From Odiellus spinosus (lineage: Eukaryota > Arthropoda > Arachnida > Opiliones > Phalangiidae): 64,000 nucleotides of DNA. Where the stretch lies: positions 23,657,728-23,721,727 of the forward strand of contig OY987229.1 in NCBI GenBank assembly GCA_963920705.1, written 5' to 3'. The translations under genes were made by a program, and so were the position numbers. Below the pieces are notes generated by a model. That model was not told the origin of the DNA. It saw only the letters and a list, made by a program, of their open reading frames with translations, and did not search any database. This document shows, piece by piece, positions 1 through 13,100 of the stretch (within the stretch, counting starts at the first letter, position 1; each line of letters opens with the position of its first letter).

Positions 1-1128
1 ATTTTTCCTTTCTTAATAGTTCTTGAAACCTTAGTTAATGGTAATCGATATATAAAAATCTTTAATTAATAGCGCGCTTGAAAAGTTTTCTAACGAAAAT
101 TCATTTTTTAAAGTCCATACGCGACGTAAAATGTTTACAATCTTTAATTATTTTTGCCACGAAGTAATTAAGCTTAATGTTTTGTAATTAGTCTCTTGAA
201 AAACCAAAAACCCGAGAAACTTTTTAATAGTTATGTAATACGTTGTTTACTTCGAGGGCCTTTTCTCCAAACGTATCTTACTACCAAAGGCTGTAATTAG
301 TTAACTTAATCGCGTTGTCGTTTTACAAATTAACCCTTCGCTTTACTATCTTTGGAAGAAATATATTTAAAATTTTAGTCTCGTGTGGACTTTGTACGTG
401 GAAGTGTTCTCGCCTCGGGTGAGGTTTGGATATTTTGGAAACAGGTGTTTGATATAATATAAGGTCCCTTCTTCCACGCGAGGAGAAAAGGTCAGATTTT
501 AAAGATTAATTACGACTAATGAGTTCGGGCGCCATCCCCATTGACCCCTTTCCTGACCCAAAACCGCGTTACGCTTCGGACATTGCCCCTAACCCCACTT
601 TTAAAATTCCCCCTTCCCTCGGGACCCCATCCCCTTTTATTCCAGCAACCTAGCGTGACAGCGAAAACAAAGTTAAGTTGAGGTTGGCTTTTCGTAGCTA
701 GTTCGAGTCAAGTAGTTTGGTAAAAATATACAGCGATGGTTTAATACGAATAACGTGATCATTCGCTCTAAAAGCGTGATGTCCCGATATACTCCGTGAT
801 CTGCTTTAGACCGTTTATCGTAGGTATCGATAAAAATAATCATTTTCATCTTCTTCCTCTCCTTAAGGGTCAAAGGTTAAAAAAGAGGGGGATGGTATTT
901 ATTTATTCCCAGTCTTCTTTAAAGGTAAAATGAAGTCTAAAAACAATTTTATTTTTTGATCCGTTACCCGTACTTGATCGTATAGACAAAGGCTTATTTC
1001 CCAACGGGACCTACTTAATTTTATTAAGCTAAACTTGCGTTGTTTAATTTTGTTTTCTCTTTTGGCGGGAGTTTCTTTTTTATTGGGTTTTATTTTAAGT
1101 CTGACGAAAGTTTTCGTTTTTCTTTCAG
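1..1128 (+). other. Intron upstream of exon A (partial)
   Basis: AT-rich DNA with no recognisable exon. I looked for the rest of Ig1 (a cysteine, W and D-x-A-x-Y-x-C followed by a donor) and saw none, so the preceding exon is probably beyond position 1. Confidence 0.7.
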
Positions 1129-1192
1129 GTTACGCCCAGCAAAAACGGAAGGGTTAAAGGAATCAGAGCCAGCGCTCATCTCACCGTTCTTC
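1129..1192 (+). CDS. sns/hbs (nephrin): Exon A: C-terminal end of Ig1
   Basis: Acceptor TTTCTTTCAG ends at 1128 and donor GTAAGT begins at 1193. Starts in phase 0 and ends in phase 1. It encodes 21 residues (VTPSKNGRVKGIRASAHLTV then L), the F and G strands of Ig1 just after the second cysteine. This matches how nephrin-family Ig1 ends before a PP linker. The exon with the rest of Ig1 was not found in 1-1128. Confidence 0.85.
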
Positions 1193-4100
1193 GTAAGTTT
1201 TGAAAATTAAATTATATACCTTTTTATTTTCTTTTCTTTCTCTTTATTTTCTATTTGCTTTTTGCTTTGTTTTAAATTAAACTCGGCGCGCCTTCTCGTA
1301 AACTCCGAACTAGTAAAATATATAACGCGATTTTCATATTCTTTTGCCGCTTATAGCAGCTTGAAACGGTAGATAAGTATCAGTAATTAATACAAAATAT
1401 AATTAATATAATTGCAATTTTACAAAATATAATTAATATAATTCCAGTTTTACAAAATATAATTAATATAATTGCAATTTTACAAAATATAATTAATATA
1501 ATTGCATTTTTACAAAATATAATTAATATAATTGCAATTTTACAAAATATAATTAATATATAACTGCAATTTTACAAAATATAATTAATATATAACTGCA
1601 ATTTTACAAAATATAATTAATATATAACTGCAATTTTACAAAATATAATTAATATATAACTGCAATTTTACAAAATATAATTAATATAACTGCAGTTTTA
1701 CAAAATATTATTAATATAATTGTAGTTTTACAAAATATAATTAATATAACTGCAATTTTACAAAATATAATTAATAACTGCAATTTTACAAAATACAGTA
1801 AAATATATTTTAAATATTACAAAATACGATAAAATCTAATAAAATATAATAAAATATTGGAATAATTTATCGAAATATAAATTCGTATGAAGTAGAATAT
1901 TTATAGGAAATTTATAAAATATAAAAAAGTCTCATAGTAGTTATATGAAATATAATAATTTAGCTAGAATCTAGTTGTAGTTTATAGTGTTTACCCTATT
2001 TAAAATTAATTTATTACGTATTCGAGTATGGAGGTTGTTTGTGATAAAGAACGAATTTTAGCCTATATATATAACTTCAAAATAAAGCGGCAGACTTATA
2101 AGATAAATAATGAATATGTAAAGTAAATGAATGGCAGTGAACTGTATAATATAGACTAACTCCCTTTGACTTTGAATTTTATTCGTAAATTTCTAATCCA
2201 AAAATGACGGGGATAATAAATAAAGCTGGTTTCTCCTGGGGGGGCGTGGGTGGGCGGAGGGGTCCGGGGATCATTTTAATTTCCAAAGCGGGAATTGTAA
2301 GCTAGCCGCGGGAATAGAAAAGCCCCTCGAACAAGATCTCATTTATAAAATCAGACTCTTTATATACGAGAGTTTAGGACGCGAAAGACTTCTCGAGTTC
2401 CTCAGACATTCGCTTTCAAAACTTAAGTACGGATAAAGACCCATAGATGAGTTCCGTAAGTACTCCTACTCCATCCTCATCCCTTGTAGGACTTCATTTT
2501 ATAATTTCGCGTCTATATTAGATTCGAGCGTGAGGGTTTTAATTCGGAACAACCAAGACGAGTATTATTTTATTTTAAAATCAATTAGAAGTGTTAAAGG
2601 GAAGGTGACGCGTAATTTTCATGAGATTCAAATATAAATCTACTTAATTAAAATACCACAACAGTAAAAGTAAATATTTTTAATCTTAGAAATTTTTTAA
2701 AAAATAAAATTACGTCATCACTAACTGTTATTGATTCTGTCACGTGATATAGTCGATTTCACTGTGTTTTTCTAGTGAAAGTACATCTAAAAACAAACTC
2801 GTTATAATCTAATTTTTCAGTCTAAAGTTTTAAATGCTATTACATTTTCTAGCATATTTACCAATCTAAAAATGGAATTAATTAGCTTAGCGGATTCAAT
2901 TTGCGTCTTTGTTAATTAACTTAAAATTATCGAGATATGTTTACTAAGTTTTAATAATATTATTTTGCATAATTAAACCCTTCTAATTAATTAAAAAAAA
3001 TGTAACGTCACTAAAGTCGTCGTTGTGCTTTTATAAGCGCTTCTCTAAGAATCTATTTAACCTCGTTTTGGAAGTTTTTCGTCTGCAAGAGAGCTTTTCA
3101 TATAATCTCGCTCCTTGCTATATATTTACGTGTAAATTAATATACTTTAACTTAAAGGGCAAGTCTCGTTTTAAGAATACGAGGAAAAACATTATCAAAA
3201 CTCAACAAAGGTTACGCAATAACTCATGGTTAATCATCAAAGATGCAAAATTAAGCTATAAGTTCCAGATTGAAATAAAGGCACTAAATTTAATATGCCA
3301 ATGATGAGAGTGCGTCTTTGCGTGACCCAAATGAGATGTTTGTTAGAAATAGCCCGCTATTTAGTGTCAAATAAGTCAATTATAATCCTATATTTCATTT
3401 GCATCAACAACTCAATTTCCTTGAGAATGTTTACAGTCCAAAATTTCTCAGAATCTGATTTAGGCTTAGCTCTTTCTCTTTCTCTTTCTCTCTCTCTATT
3501 GGAATATCTTATTATCTTATTCTAAATGAGACTTGACCTTTAAGATTTCGTTTCAAGAAACTCGCAACCGGAAAAAATTTAGATTTTGTATGTAAATATA
3601 TGGATAATTCTTTTATATTTCGTCCAAATACTAAGAATTCTTTTCGTATGAAAGAAAGAATTCTTATACAAACCTAATACGTAAATAATTAAGAACTTCT
3701 AGAAGAGATGAAGCGACTACTTTATGTACGAGATTTAACGTTAAATATCAATCCGCCTCAGCGTTTTCCCTAATCCGTCCAAAACGTCTTAAATTAGATT
3801 CTTGTATAATCAAAAAAATGCCATCTACTTGGGCTACACTTTCCTTTTAACTGGGATTATCATTGAGAGAATAAGAGGGGGGGGTCTTGGAATGGAGGAG
3901 GGAGGATGTCTGCGCGGACATTTGGAATTAATGAAAGAGAACACTGAGCAAACATCTAGAACGTAAAGTTTTCTTAGTTTCTATATTATATTCCACCTGG
4001 AATTGACAGCGAGTAGAAAGCTAAACGAGTTATCCGTAAATAAACTAGACATTGATATAACGGGTAGCTTAATTTTGAACTCGCTGTCATTTCGGGGTGA

Positions 4101-7100
4101 AATAAACGATACGGACATTAAGCGGATGTATGTAGGGTTTTAGACCGGGCTTCGGGGCGGCGAGAAATATGCTATTCGCGTATATTTTACGTACCGGTAG
4201 ACCCGTAGGATATAGAAAAGGCTCTCGGGATCCATTAGTTTGAAGTGGTGTTTGAAGAGGAACAGCCTTTTCCATTTACAAAACTTCGAAAGACGCTTAT
4301 TTAACCATTTCACCCACACCCACTTTATCTCCATCTCTCTCTCTCTACGTTTCTATCACCTCAGTTAAACGCGGTATTAGACGAACGACATCGTTGGCTA
4401 GGAGTAAAACTTGTTAGGAAAACTCTGAATCCTATTAGTCGCGAACACGGTAGATTATTATGATGGGATAAATACCAGGATGAACGAGTTCATTATAACA
4501 TTTATAAAAACTCATTTAAAGGGAGAATGCAACCTGATTCCTTATCGTTCAAATAGACATAATTCAACAGAAAAAAAAAATACAAAAAATAAAAACTTAC
4601 CATCAAAATGTTCAAATTAAATACTTTACCTTTTGCGTCCTTCTTGAAACATTCCATAACTATCTTGTTTTTGATTGGTCTTAATACCCACCCTTTGGCT
4701 AGACATCCCGCGTTGATCCTTCAACATTTTGTAAATTCCTCTTTGAAATGAGAAATCTAGAACCCTCATTTTCATTCCCTCTCTCTATCTCTCTCAGTCT
4801 CTCTCTTTCTCTGACTCTCTCATCTTCGCGGCGGGTCTGTAACTTAGCTCAATTGTTTCCGAGTCGACGGGCCAATCGGAAGCGGATATATGACGTACAT
4901 AGAACGAAGAGTGTTGCTCTTATTGTAGTCGCCCTCGTCGTCTCTCTTATCCATCCGCGCGACTCTCTTCGTTGGTACCGTTCGCTCTTTCCTTCCTTAT
5001 TAAAGAGACCAGAAGCCCCGGGATAAGCCTACTCCAAAGCTATACCCCGATCCCCCTTTTCAACCTTTACTTACCTAACCCGACAAATATAAGAACGTTT
5101 TCCGTTTAGCAAAAACCACACTAGCGCGTGATTGGCCCAGTTCAGACGGTTTCTTTCAAGACACCTTTTGGTATAAAGAAAATGTTACGTTTAGGACATC
5201 TTTGAGGGGATAAAAAACGGAATTGTTATTCTTTATCTTCGTACAAGTTTACTCGTCTGTTTTTTAGCAAAGGTATAATATCTAACCCTATTAATAAAAG
5301 TAATAGGAACTTGGAGCATTAAGTATAGTTAATCTTTTGACAAGCGACTAGGGATGTCGCGGAAGTGGTCTTAAATTCGATAGAAGTTTTTCCGAGTTGT
5401 CAGATGGTCAGCGTCCCGGGGACGCGATTGTTACTTATAGCTCGAAAGGGAGCGCGGACGAGCGGGAGACGGTCTAGTTGCGGCGTAGAGAGATAAGATC
5501 AATTAGTTAATTGCTCTTGGTTCCTCGTGTTTGCCCCTGGCACCACCCGCAAGGTCCCTGACCACCCCTGTCCATCCCCGCTTTCTATGGACTATAATAA
5601 AAATGCTGACGTTTTCGGCCTCGAGTTCTATATCAAGGACTCGGAACCCCTTAAAGTTATTTTTCTTCCCGGCTTCTTCTTCTTTTCAAAGCTCGTTATC
5701 GTCTTCAATCCGTGAAAGTGCTATTTTTTTTCCACGAGTCCAGTTTGACGCGACGGCCAACTCTTTAAGACCTTCGATACGTTTCGTATATATAAAGAGC
5801 AAGATGTATCATCATTGCTTATATACAAAGCGTTTTCCGTGCCAATATTTACGCGGGCGCCGCCAATGGGGGTTAAAATGGGGCCATCACCGTAGAAGAA
5901 TGATATACTTATCTATTGTTCCCGTATTGAGAACACGTTAGATAGATTTGTACGGTTGTTCGCTGGGATTAGCCTCTCAAAAGCCATTGCGCATTTGTCT
6001 CTATCGATGTAAACAAATGCAGAAGTCAAGGAACGTTATTCAAATTAACTATTTATGCTATAAGCGTTCAAAATTAAACTTCAGAAGTCTTCGTTTCAAC
6101 CCAGAACTCCAAATAAGGACTTGTATCAGAATACGCGGATAGGTTAGGTCTTCGTAAACTCTGACGTGCATGGTGGCGAGAAATTAATCTCTCCGCAGAT
6201 TTGCACGACTTAGTTTAGGCTTTTTAACGCGAGGTGGCGCCTTGGACACGCTTTATAGTTTGAAAACAGTTTAATTTGGACATCTGTTTGAGATTGTGCA
6301 AGCTTTATCCGATATAATCTAATCCAAAAGTAGTTATATTCTTTAATCCAAATTAATCAAGATTTAATCGAGAAAAGGCGGCAAGGTGTATTCTTAACGA
6401 TGGTCCGCGTTCGATTCCTTAAAATTGTTCTTTGGTCCGATTTAGAAAAGAGCCTAAAGAGGAGAGTACTTATTGGTCGCTGAGCAACCTTTTAGTTGCC
6501 CTGAACTACCATGAGAATTAAACGAGCTCTCGATCTGAAAGCGTCATCAATCGCCTTTAGATTGTCGCTATGGTGAATGCGAAATATCCGTCCTTTTGGT
6601 TCTCCGTATCCCCCTTCCCAAAAGGCAGTACTTAGTCTGTCTGCCTAACCCTATTCCACGCGGTAACTAGCGGAGGGGATAGTTATAAGCAAACCCAATT
6701 AAGGATCAATGTTTGACGTTTAATTCCTTAAATGGGGAACCTAATTCCTTTCATTTATTTTGGTTCCCTTGGCAACAAAAAAAAGCTTTCCCCTATCACG
6801 TATATCCTGTCCAAAACAACCTTGTCGCTTTTATTAGCTTTCCTTGATCGGTCATTATTAAAATTGTCCAAATCTGAAGGGTTAATTAAGGAGAGCTCAT
6901 TAATTACCTTATCGATCAATGGAGTTTTATTACCTTTAAAATACATGTAAAATAAAATGTAAACAAAAACAAATTTCAAGTAAATAAAAATATTCCGAAT
7001 TAAATAAATATATTTCGAATTAAATAAACATATTCCGAATTGAATAAAAAATATTCCGAATTGAATAAAAAATATTCCGAATTGAATAAAAAATATTCCG

Positions 7101-10100
7101 AATTGAATAAAAAATATTCCGAATTGAATAAAAAATATTCCGAATTGAATAAAAAATACTCCGAATTAAATAAAAATATTTCGAATTAAATAAAAATATT
7201 TCGAATTAAATAAAAATATTTCGAATTAAATAAAAATATTTCGAATTAAATAAAAATATTTCGAATTAAGTAAAAATATTCCGAATAAAATAAAAAATAT
7301 TCCGAATTAAATAAAAAATATTTCCAATTAAATAAAACTATTCCGAATTAAATTAAGAAATATTCCGAATTAAATAAAAATATTCCGAATTAAATAAAAA
7401 ATATTCCGAATTAAATTAAAAAATATTCCGAATTAAATAAAAAATATTCAGAATTAAATAAAAGTATTCCAAATTAAATAAAACTATTCCAAATTAAATA
7501 AAACTATTCCAAATTAAATAAAAATATTCCAAATTAAATAAAAATATTCCAAATTAAATAAAAATATTCCAAATTAAATAAAAATATTCCAAATTAAATA
7601 AAAAATATTCCGAATTAAATAAAAAATATTCCGAATTAAATATGTAATATCCAAGGAGAGAAAAGTTACTCTGTCATTCTACCTTCGATTTTTCCATATA
7701 GTTGTACACCTTTTAACGTACAAGTTACTCTAGATCGACCCCTTAATTAAAGTTGCATCCGCTTTTAATTGTTTTTTTATTTTTGTCTCCGTCTCTCGCT
7801 CTGAGAAATCGAATCTTTTCGGTCCTTAAAAGACTTATTTTTAATTTAAAGCTCTTTATAATTGCAGTACCTCCCAAGAAAGTGGAAATCGTGGGGTACG
7901 AGAACGGGTCCGTGAAAGAAGTTCGGCAACAAGACACGGTCCAATTGAAATGCGTCGTCGAAGGCGGAAAACCAAACGCTACCATTAAATGGTACCGGAA
8001 AAATATCGAGCTCAGACCAGGTAAGATGATTTTCCAACAAATAATAATTCTTTAATGGTTAGTCGCCAATCTTTGTAAGTTCGTGACAATTTTCGTTTTG
8101 TGATTTCGAACCCGTGATTCCGAAATCGGCTTAAAAAAAGCTTCGAGAAAGAAAGAGTCGCTCGTAAATTATTCGGTTGGCAATCACCTTTTCTTTAATT
8201 CGTTTGGCGAGCGGCAAAGCGTGGGTCATCGCCTATACCCGTCCTTAGAAGGTGTATAGAGAATGCTGTTGGGAATCAATAGCTCTTTGTAGATTGAAAT
8301 CCTATTTATTTATAAGAGGCAGCTACAAAGAGAACGCTTTTTTTTTTTGGGCCTTCCTCTTTTGTTGTAGAACTTGTACGCGTATAAGTTTCCCTACAGC
8401 GTTTGGAACTTCAGTCTCGCCTGGGGAAATTTTCTTATCTTATCCGAATATCTAGAATTAAATCAATCAGTACGCGACCCTATGCCTCCCACTTCCCACT
8501 TCCCACGTCCACGATATGCCACCGTTGCTCCAATACCCTCTCTCGCTTTATTTGGCTTTATTCAATTTGGTTTCGAGTAACGTCAGAAATAAGTAATTGG
8601 AAGAACTTGAAATCAGCGAAGCTTCGGGTCGTTTCGATCAGCTAGGCTCCGTTTATTTAAAAAAACACCAAATTACACTAGGGGTAGGACTCTTGCCACG
8701 CGTGAACCTGTACGCTAAATCTACAAATCTCTATTTAAATCGCAAAATACAGTAACCGTGCTAGGGATATCGATGAAGAGGGCTCTATTTACGTTCTTAG
8801 TCTACCTACGAAAAATCTTTTGCGGTAATACTGCCTTAATCTCTCCCAAAATAGCTTCGAAATACCCAACACTAAAATTATAGTTGCGAGAGCGCCACAA
8901 CAACATTCAGGCCTGGATTAAGGGGTAACGGGCCCCCTAACTTCATTCAAATAGTGTCGCCATTCCCTTTCGCAATTTTGAAATCCTAAATTTTCGGGGC
9001 CCCGAAACGTATCTTAATCCAGCCTTGGTCCTAATGTTCCTCCGCGTGTCCCAACCCTAGTAAAGGTCCTCTGAATTCCCATTGTTAATTTCTAGTTTTA
9101 TTCCGTATTTCTAGATAAGAATTTTTTTTTTTTTTTGTAAACCTTTTTATTTCTGCTCGGTGGCTAACGAGGTTTTCGTCGAAAGAATTGTTTACTCCGC
9201 TAGTTTCTTTTAATTGTCGATAATAGGTCCGTTTTTGGGGCGTAACGACCTCTTCTTCCCTCCCATACAGTCTCGTTACCCTTCGTATTTTTCCTTTGAC
9301 TCTTTCATCAGGGTTTTCGACGCGTACATCAGTCCTTTGGGTAAAATCCAATTCGAGGAATATATTCGACCATACACTAGCTAGCTATACTCTCCCGACA
9401 TTAAGGTTTTTTCTCTCTCTCTCTCTCACTTTGGATAAATAAATTGCCGAGGAAAGCAAATACCGTTCCCTCCTACCTAATCGGAAATCGATTGGCTTCG
9501 AATCATCTTTCAAATCCAATCTACGCCGGAAGTTAGGTGACTGATTTAATCAAATAAGGCGGGAAAAAAACTCTGTTATATAGATATCAATTTCTCAATG
9601 GATAATATTTAAACTATATATTTAAGTTACAGCCTTAGAAGGAAACCAGTTTCGTATAGAAAAGCCGGGTTTTTTTTTATTCAAAATTTAGCTTCTATTC
9701 AAGGTTGTAAAGTATAATTAATTTTATCGCGTTCAATATCGCTACGGGAAATTTGAGATTTTCTTTTGGGGATATATAAGGTCGAGTTTTTTTAAATTAA
9801 AATTCGCGTGTCACTTAAAAATTTGACAGAAATTAGATATAAGTATATTTTAATTCCGTTTTTTACCGCGAGTGAAATAAATTTTAAAAATTTACCATAG
9901 CAAACTTTAAATTAGTTTAAATTACTCTAGTAATTTACCACGAGGGTAATTAGAGGAGATCTTAATTAGTTTCTTTGTTTTAATTATTAATTTACGCTTT
10001 GACGATGATAATAACGTATCAGCTCGCAATTAAATTATCCTAAAATCGTTGCTTAACGTAGACGGATTTAATTTCCTAGGACTAGAGCATGCGCGATACG

Positions 10101-13100
10101 TTTCAAATTGGTTCTCTGTCGGTGTATTCCTAGAAGACCCTGTAGTTAAACCTTTCGCTACTCTATACACCGTGACAAGCCGTCAGTAAGCTGAATGTGT
10201 CCAAAACCCCAATGTTCGCTTACACTGGTATTAAAACCGTTGGCGGACATTGTTGAAGGTAGAATATATAATTAATCAACCCGCAATTATAATCACTAAA
10301 GACAGGGTTAATCCGATTAATCGGAATTTCCCATTTTATTCGTATTGAAACCTAACGGAACTTTGAATTTAAATAATATCTGAAATTCGACTAAAAATGG
10401 TTGATTAAATAATTTCAATCACTCGTCTTCCAGTTTGCCTTTAAATTCTAAACGTGGTTCGCTGTTTATTCCTCGTATACTCGAGTAAACCTCCTAGATA
10501 CGTGATCAGCGTTATAATAGACTGGAGACCCGATTGGAACAATTAGAGAAACGGCGGCGAGATGCTAATTAACAAAATCCGCGACAGATTGCGTCTCTCC
10601 TAAATCCGCGGAAAATTGAAGCTACATAAATTTATTCCAATCTTAGATTTGCCTAGCTGAGGATAAACGCGTTGAGTTTATATGGAAATTTATTAAAAAT
10701 TACAAAAAAGGTTTTCGTATCCATGGTGTAACAGTCTTATATAAATAGATAAGGTTATACCCGTGCTAAGTAAGTTTTAAAAATAGGAACAAAAAATATT
10801 GAACAATTTATTATTAAGAAAATATTTTTGCAAACCATGGATCATTAACATTAGAGGTCAAAGAGGTCAAAGTGTCATGGTCTTTAATAATGTGGTAACT
10901 TTTTTTTATATATATAATTTATTTCTCCCATGGTTGCGATAAAACTATCCAATTAGAAACATCTATTAGAAATGAATTTTTAGGCTCTGAAAGCTTAGGT
11001 TTAACTGGTTTTAATTGGACGAAAAATTCACCACCGTGATCTAAAGATCAAATTAACCTTGTACCAAATATCCTCAAGGCACTATAACTGCAAAAAATTT
11101 AATAATATAATATTAAAATTAAAATTCAAACGAGGGACTTTTATTTCTACAAAATCTTATCAGAATAAGTTTTAGAACATTTAGGTTTTTCAGAACTTTA
11201 TACCGAAATTCCAGGGTAGTTCTTTTGAGCTTCCTAAAGACTACTTATTTATCAAAATGCAAAGTGAATTCGATGTTTTTAAAATTTAGTTTTTTTTTTT
11301 AGTTAAAAGCAGTACTTCGTACTCTCCATCTCTCTCAGTTCTCAGGTTGTAGTTGAGCTTTGGTTTTTAAAGTTTCACGGGAGGGGAAGGGGTGTAACTG
11401 TTCCCAAACCGTTCGAAAGTTCTCCTTTCAGATATAAGCTTTACCATCGGTCTTCTCCTGACAAATTATCCTTAGGGATTCTCGCTTCTAGTTTTTCTCT
11501 CCCCCGCAAACCCACCCTCTTTCTCTTTGGAACTAATTGATTTGGAAAACAGCGCATCCTTCGCCTTATCCCTGGCGAACCAACCACGCGCGCCAACCAC
11601 CCTATCCGATGAATATTTAATCATCTTCTAATTTCCATAATTAAGGTTTGCGTTAATTCATTTTTTATACCTTTTTTTTTTTTTTCCTTCTTTTCTCTTC
11701 GACGAGAGAAAAATTAGTCATTGGCCCAATTCTTTTGAACTTCGATTGCTTTTAAAGTGTAAGAAGTGTAGGAGGAGGGGCCAATTGCTAGTTTTCGCGC
11801 GTACATTACCCTTTACAGAGAGCCGCCTCAAACATTTCCACCATATATAGGCTTCAAAAGTTAAAAAACAATTTTAGGCTTAAAGTTTAATATTTTAACC
11901 TTTTTTTTAAAGGATAGTTAGTTGTAGTTAACTAATCTTTGCTCCTTAACCATTATGGCACGTTCTAAGTACATCTAACTGTACTTGTTTTCGAGATTAA
12001 GATAATATTGTTATTTTTTCGCGTTAATTAATTACTAATTGGTTCTTGTAGTGACGTTGATTGTTCGTAGGAAAGTTCCGATATTCGACGATTACTCAAT
12101 ATGTAATAGTTCATATATTTGTCTTCTATACAGATAACGTGATCAGTAAGATCACGGATGGGGAGCAGGGTCGCAAGGACGTCGAGAGCACGATCACGCT
12201 CAATCCAAATCCTGACGACAACGGGGCTTCGTACACTTGCGAAGCGTGGCACCAAGCCCTTCCCATTCCCGTTAGAACCACGGTGCAACTCAGCGTTCTT
12301 TGTGAGTATAAACAACATCGACAAACCATCAAAATTAGCGTACGATTATTCCGTGAAATTATTTATTTTCCCAGAATTAGTAAAGCGAGGAAGTCATTAA
12401 TAATTTTTTTCATAAAGCGATATTTATTTAACTAACACTTTAGAAATAACCTAATGACTTCGTCATTAACCTTTATTATACTATTACTCCTACAATTAGC
12501 GTGTTTCTGGCCATAATTAATATCATACCAGTAATTTTATTAGAATTTAATCGATTAAAAAAATCATTAATAATTTTTTTCACAAAGCGATATTTATTTA
12601 ACTAACCCTTTAGAAATAACCTAATGACTTCGTCATTAACCTTTATTATACTATTACTCTTACAATTAGCGTGTTTCTGACCATAATTAATATCATACCA
12701 GTAATTTTATTAGAATCTAATCGATTAAAAAAATCGAATGTTTTACGCTTCATTCTCCCTTTAAGCCAACTAAGTTCTTGGAATTTATTTTTTGGTTTGC
12801 GCGTGTGGGGAAGGCGTTCTCTTTCCGAATGTTATTTAGTTCTTGGGATTGGTAGAAGAGCGGGAGAAAGAAGAGGGTATGTATGGTCGGTAGCGGAACG
12901 CGGTGGCAGCTGTTTCGAGTCGAGGCCATAGTCTGCACGGACGCCAGCGCGAATAAACATCATTTGTCTTACGAAGCTAATTCATTTCTTGGGAGAAGAG
13001 AAACATATTTTGCTCGTTCTATATATGCCTAAGTCTATTTCTACGTTTACTATCAAAACTAAACAAATGACGCGGCTGCGCGATGCTACAAACATTCAAA

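Larger units (their letters stand above)
1193..7867 (+). other. Large intron in Ig1/Ig2 linker (6.7 kb)
   Basis: Longest intron in the window. It holds two AT-rich minisatellites (1391-1797, 6979-7650), a G-rich run near 2237-2269, CT microsatellites (3471-3498, 4778-4821) and a TTAA-family transposon fragment at 4520. It also holds CpG-richer stretches near 4830-5030 and 5390-5560, which have no supported gene. Confidence 0.85.

Noticed and set aside
541..660. Missing part of Ig1 in the upstream GC-richer patch
   Set aside because: No frame with the expected tryptophan and Y-x-C followed by a donor in phase 0.
1391..7650. CRISPR-like direct repeats
   Set aside because: The AT-rich arrays have no unique spacers; repeats are contiguous minisatellite units in an animal intron.
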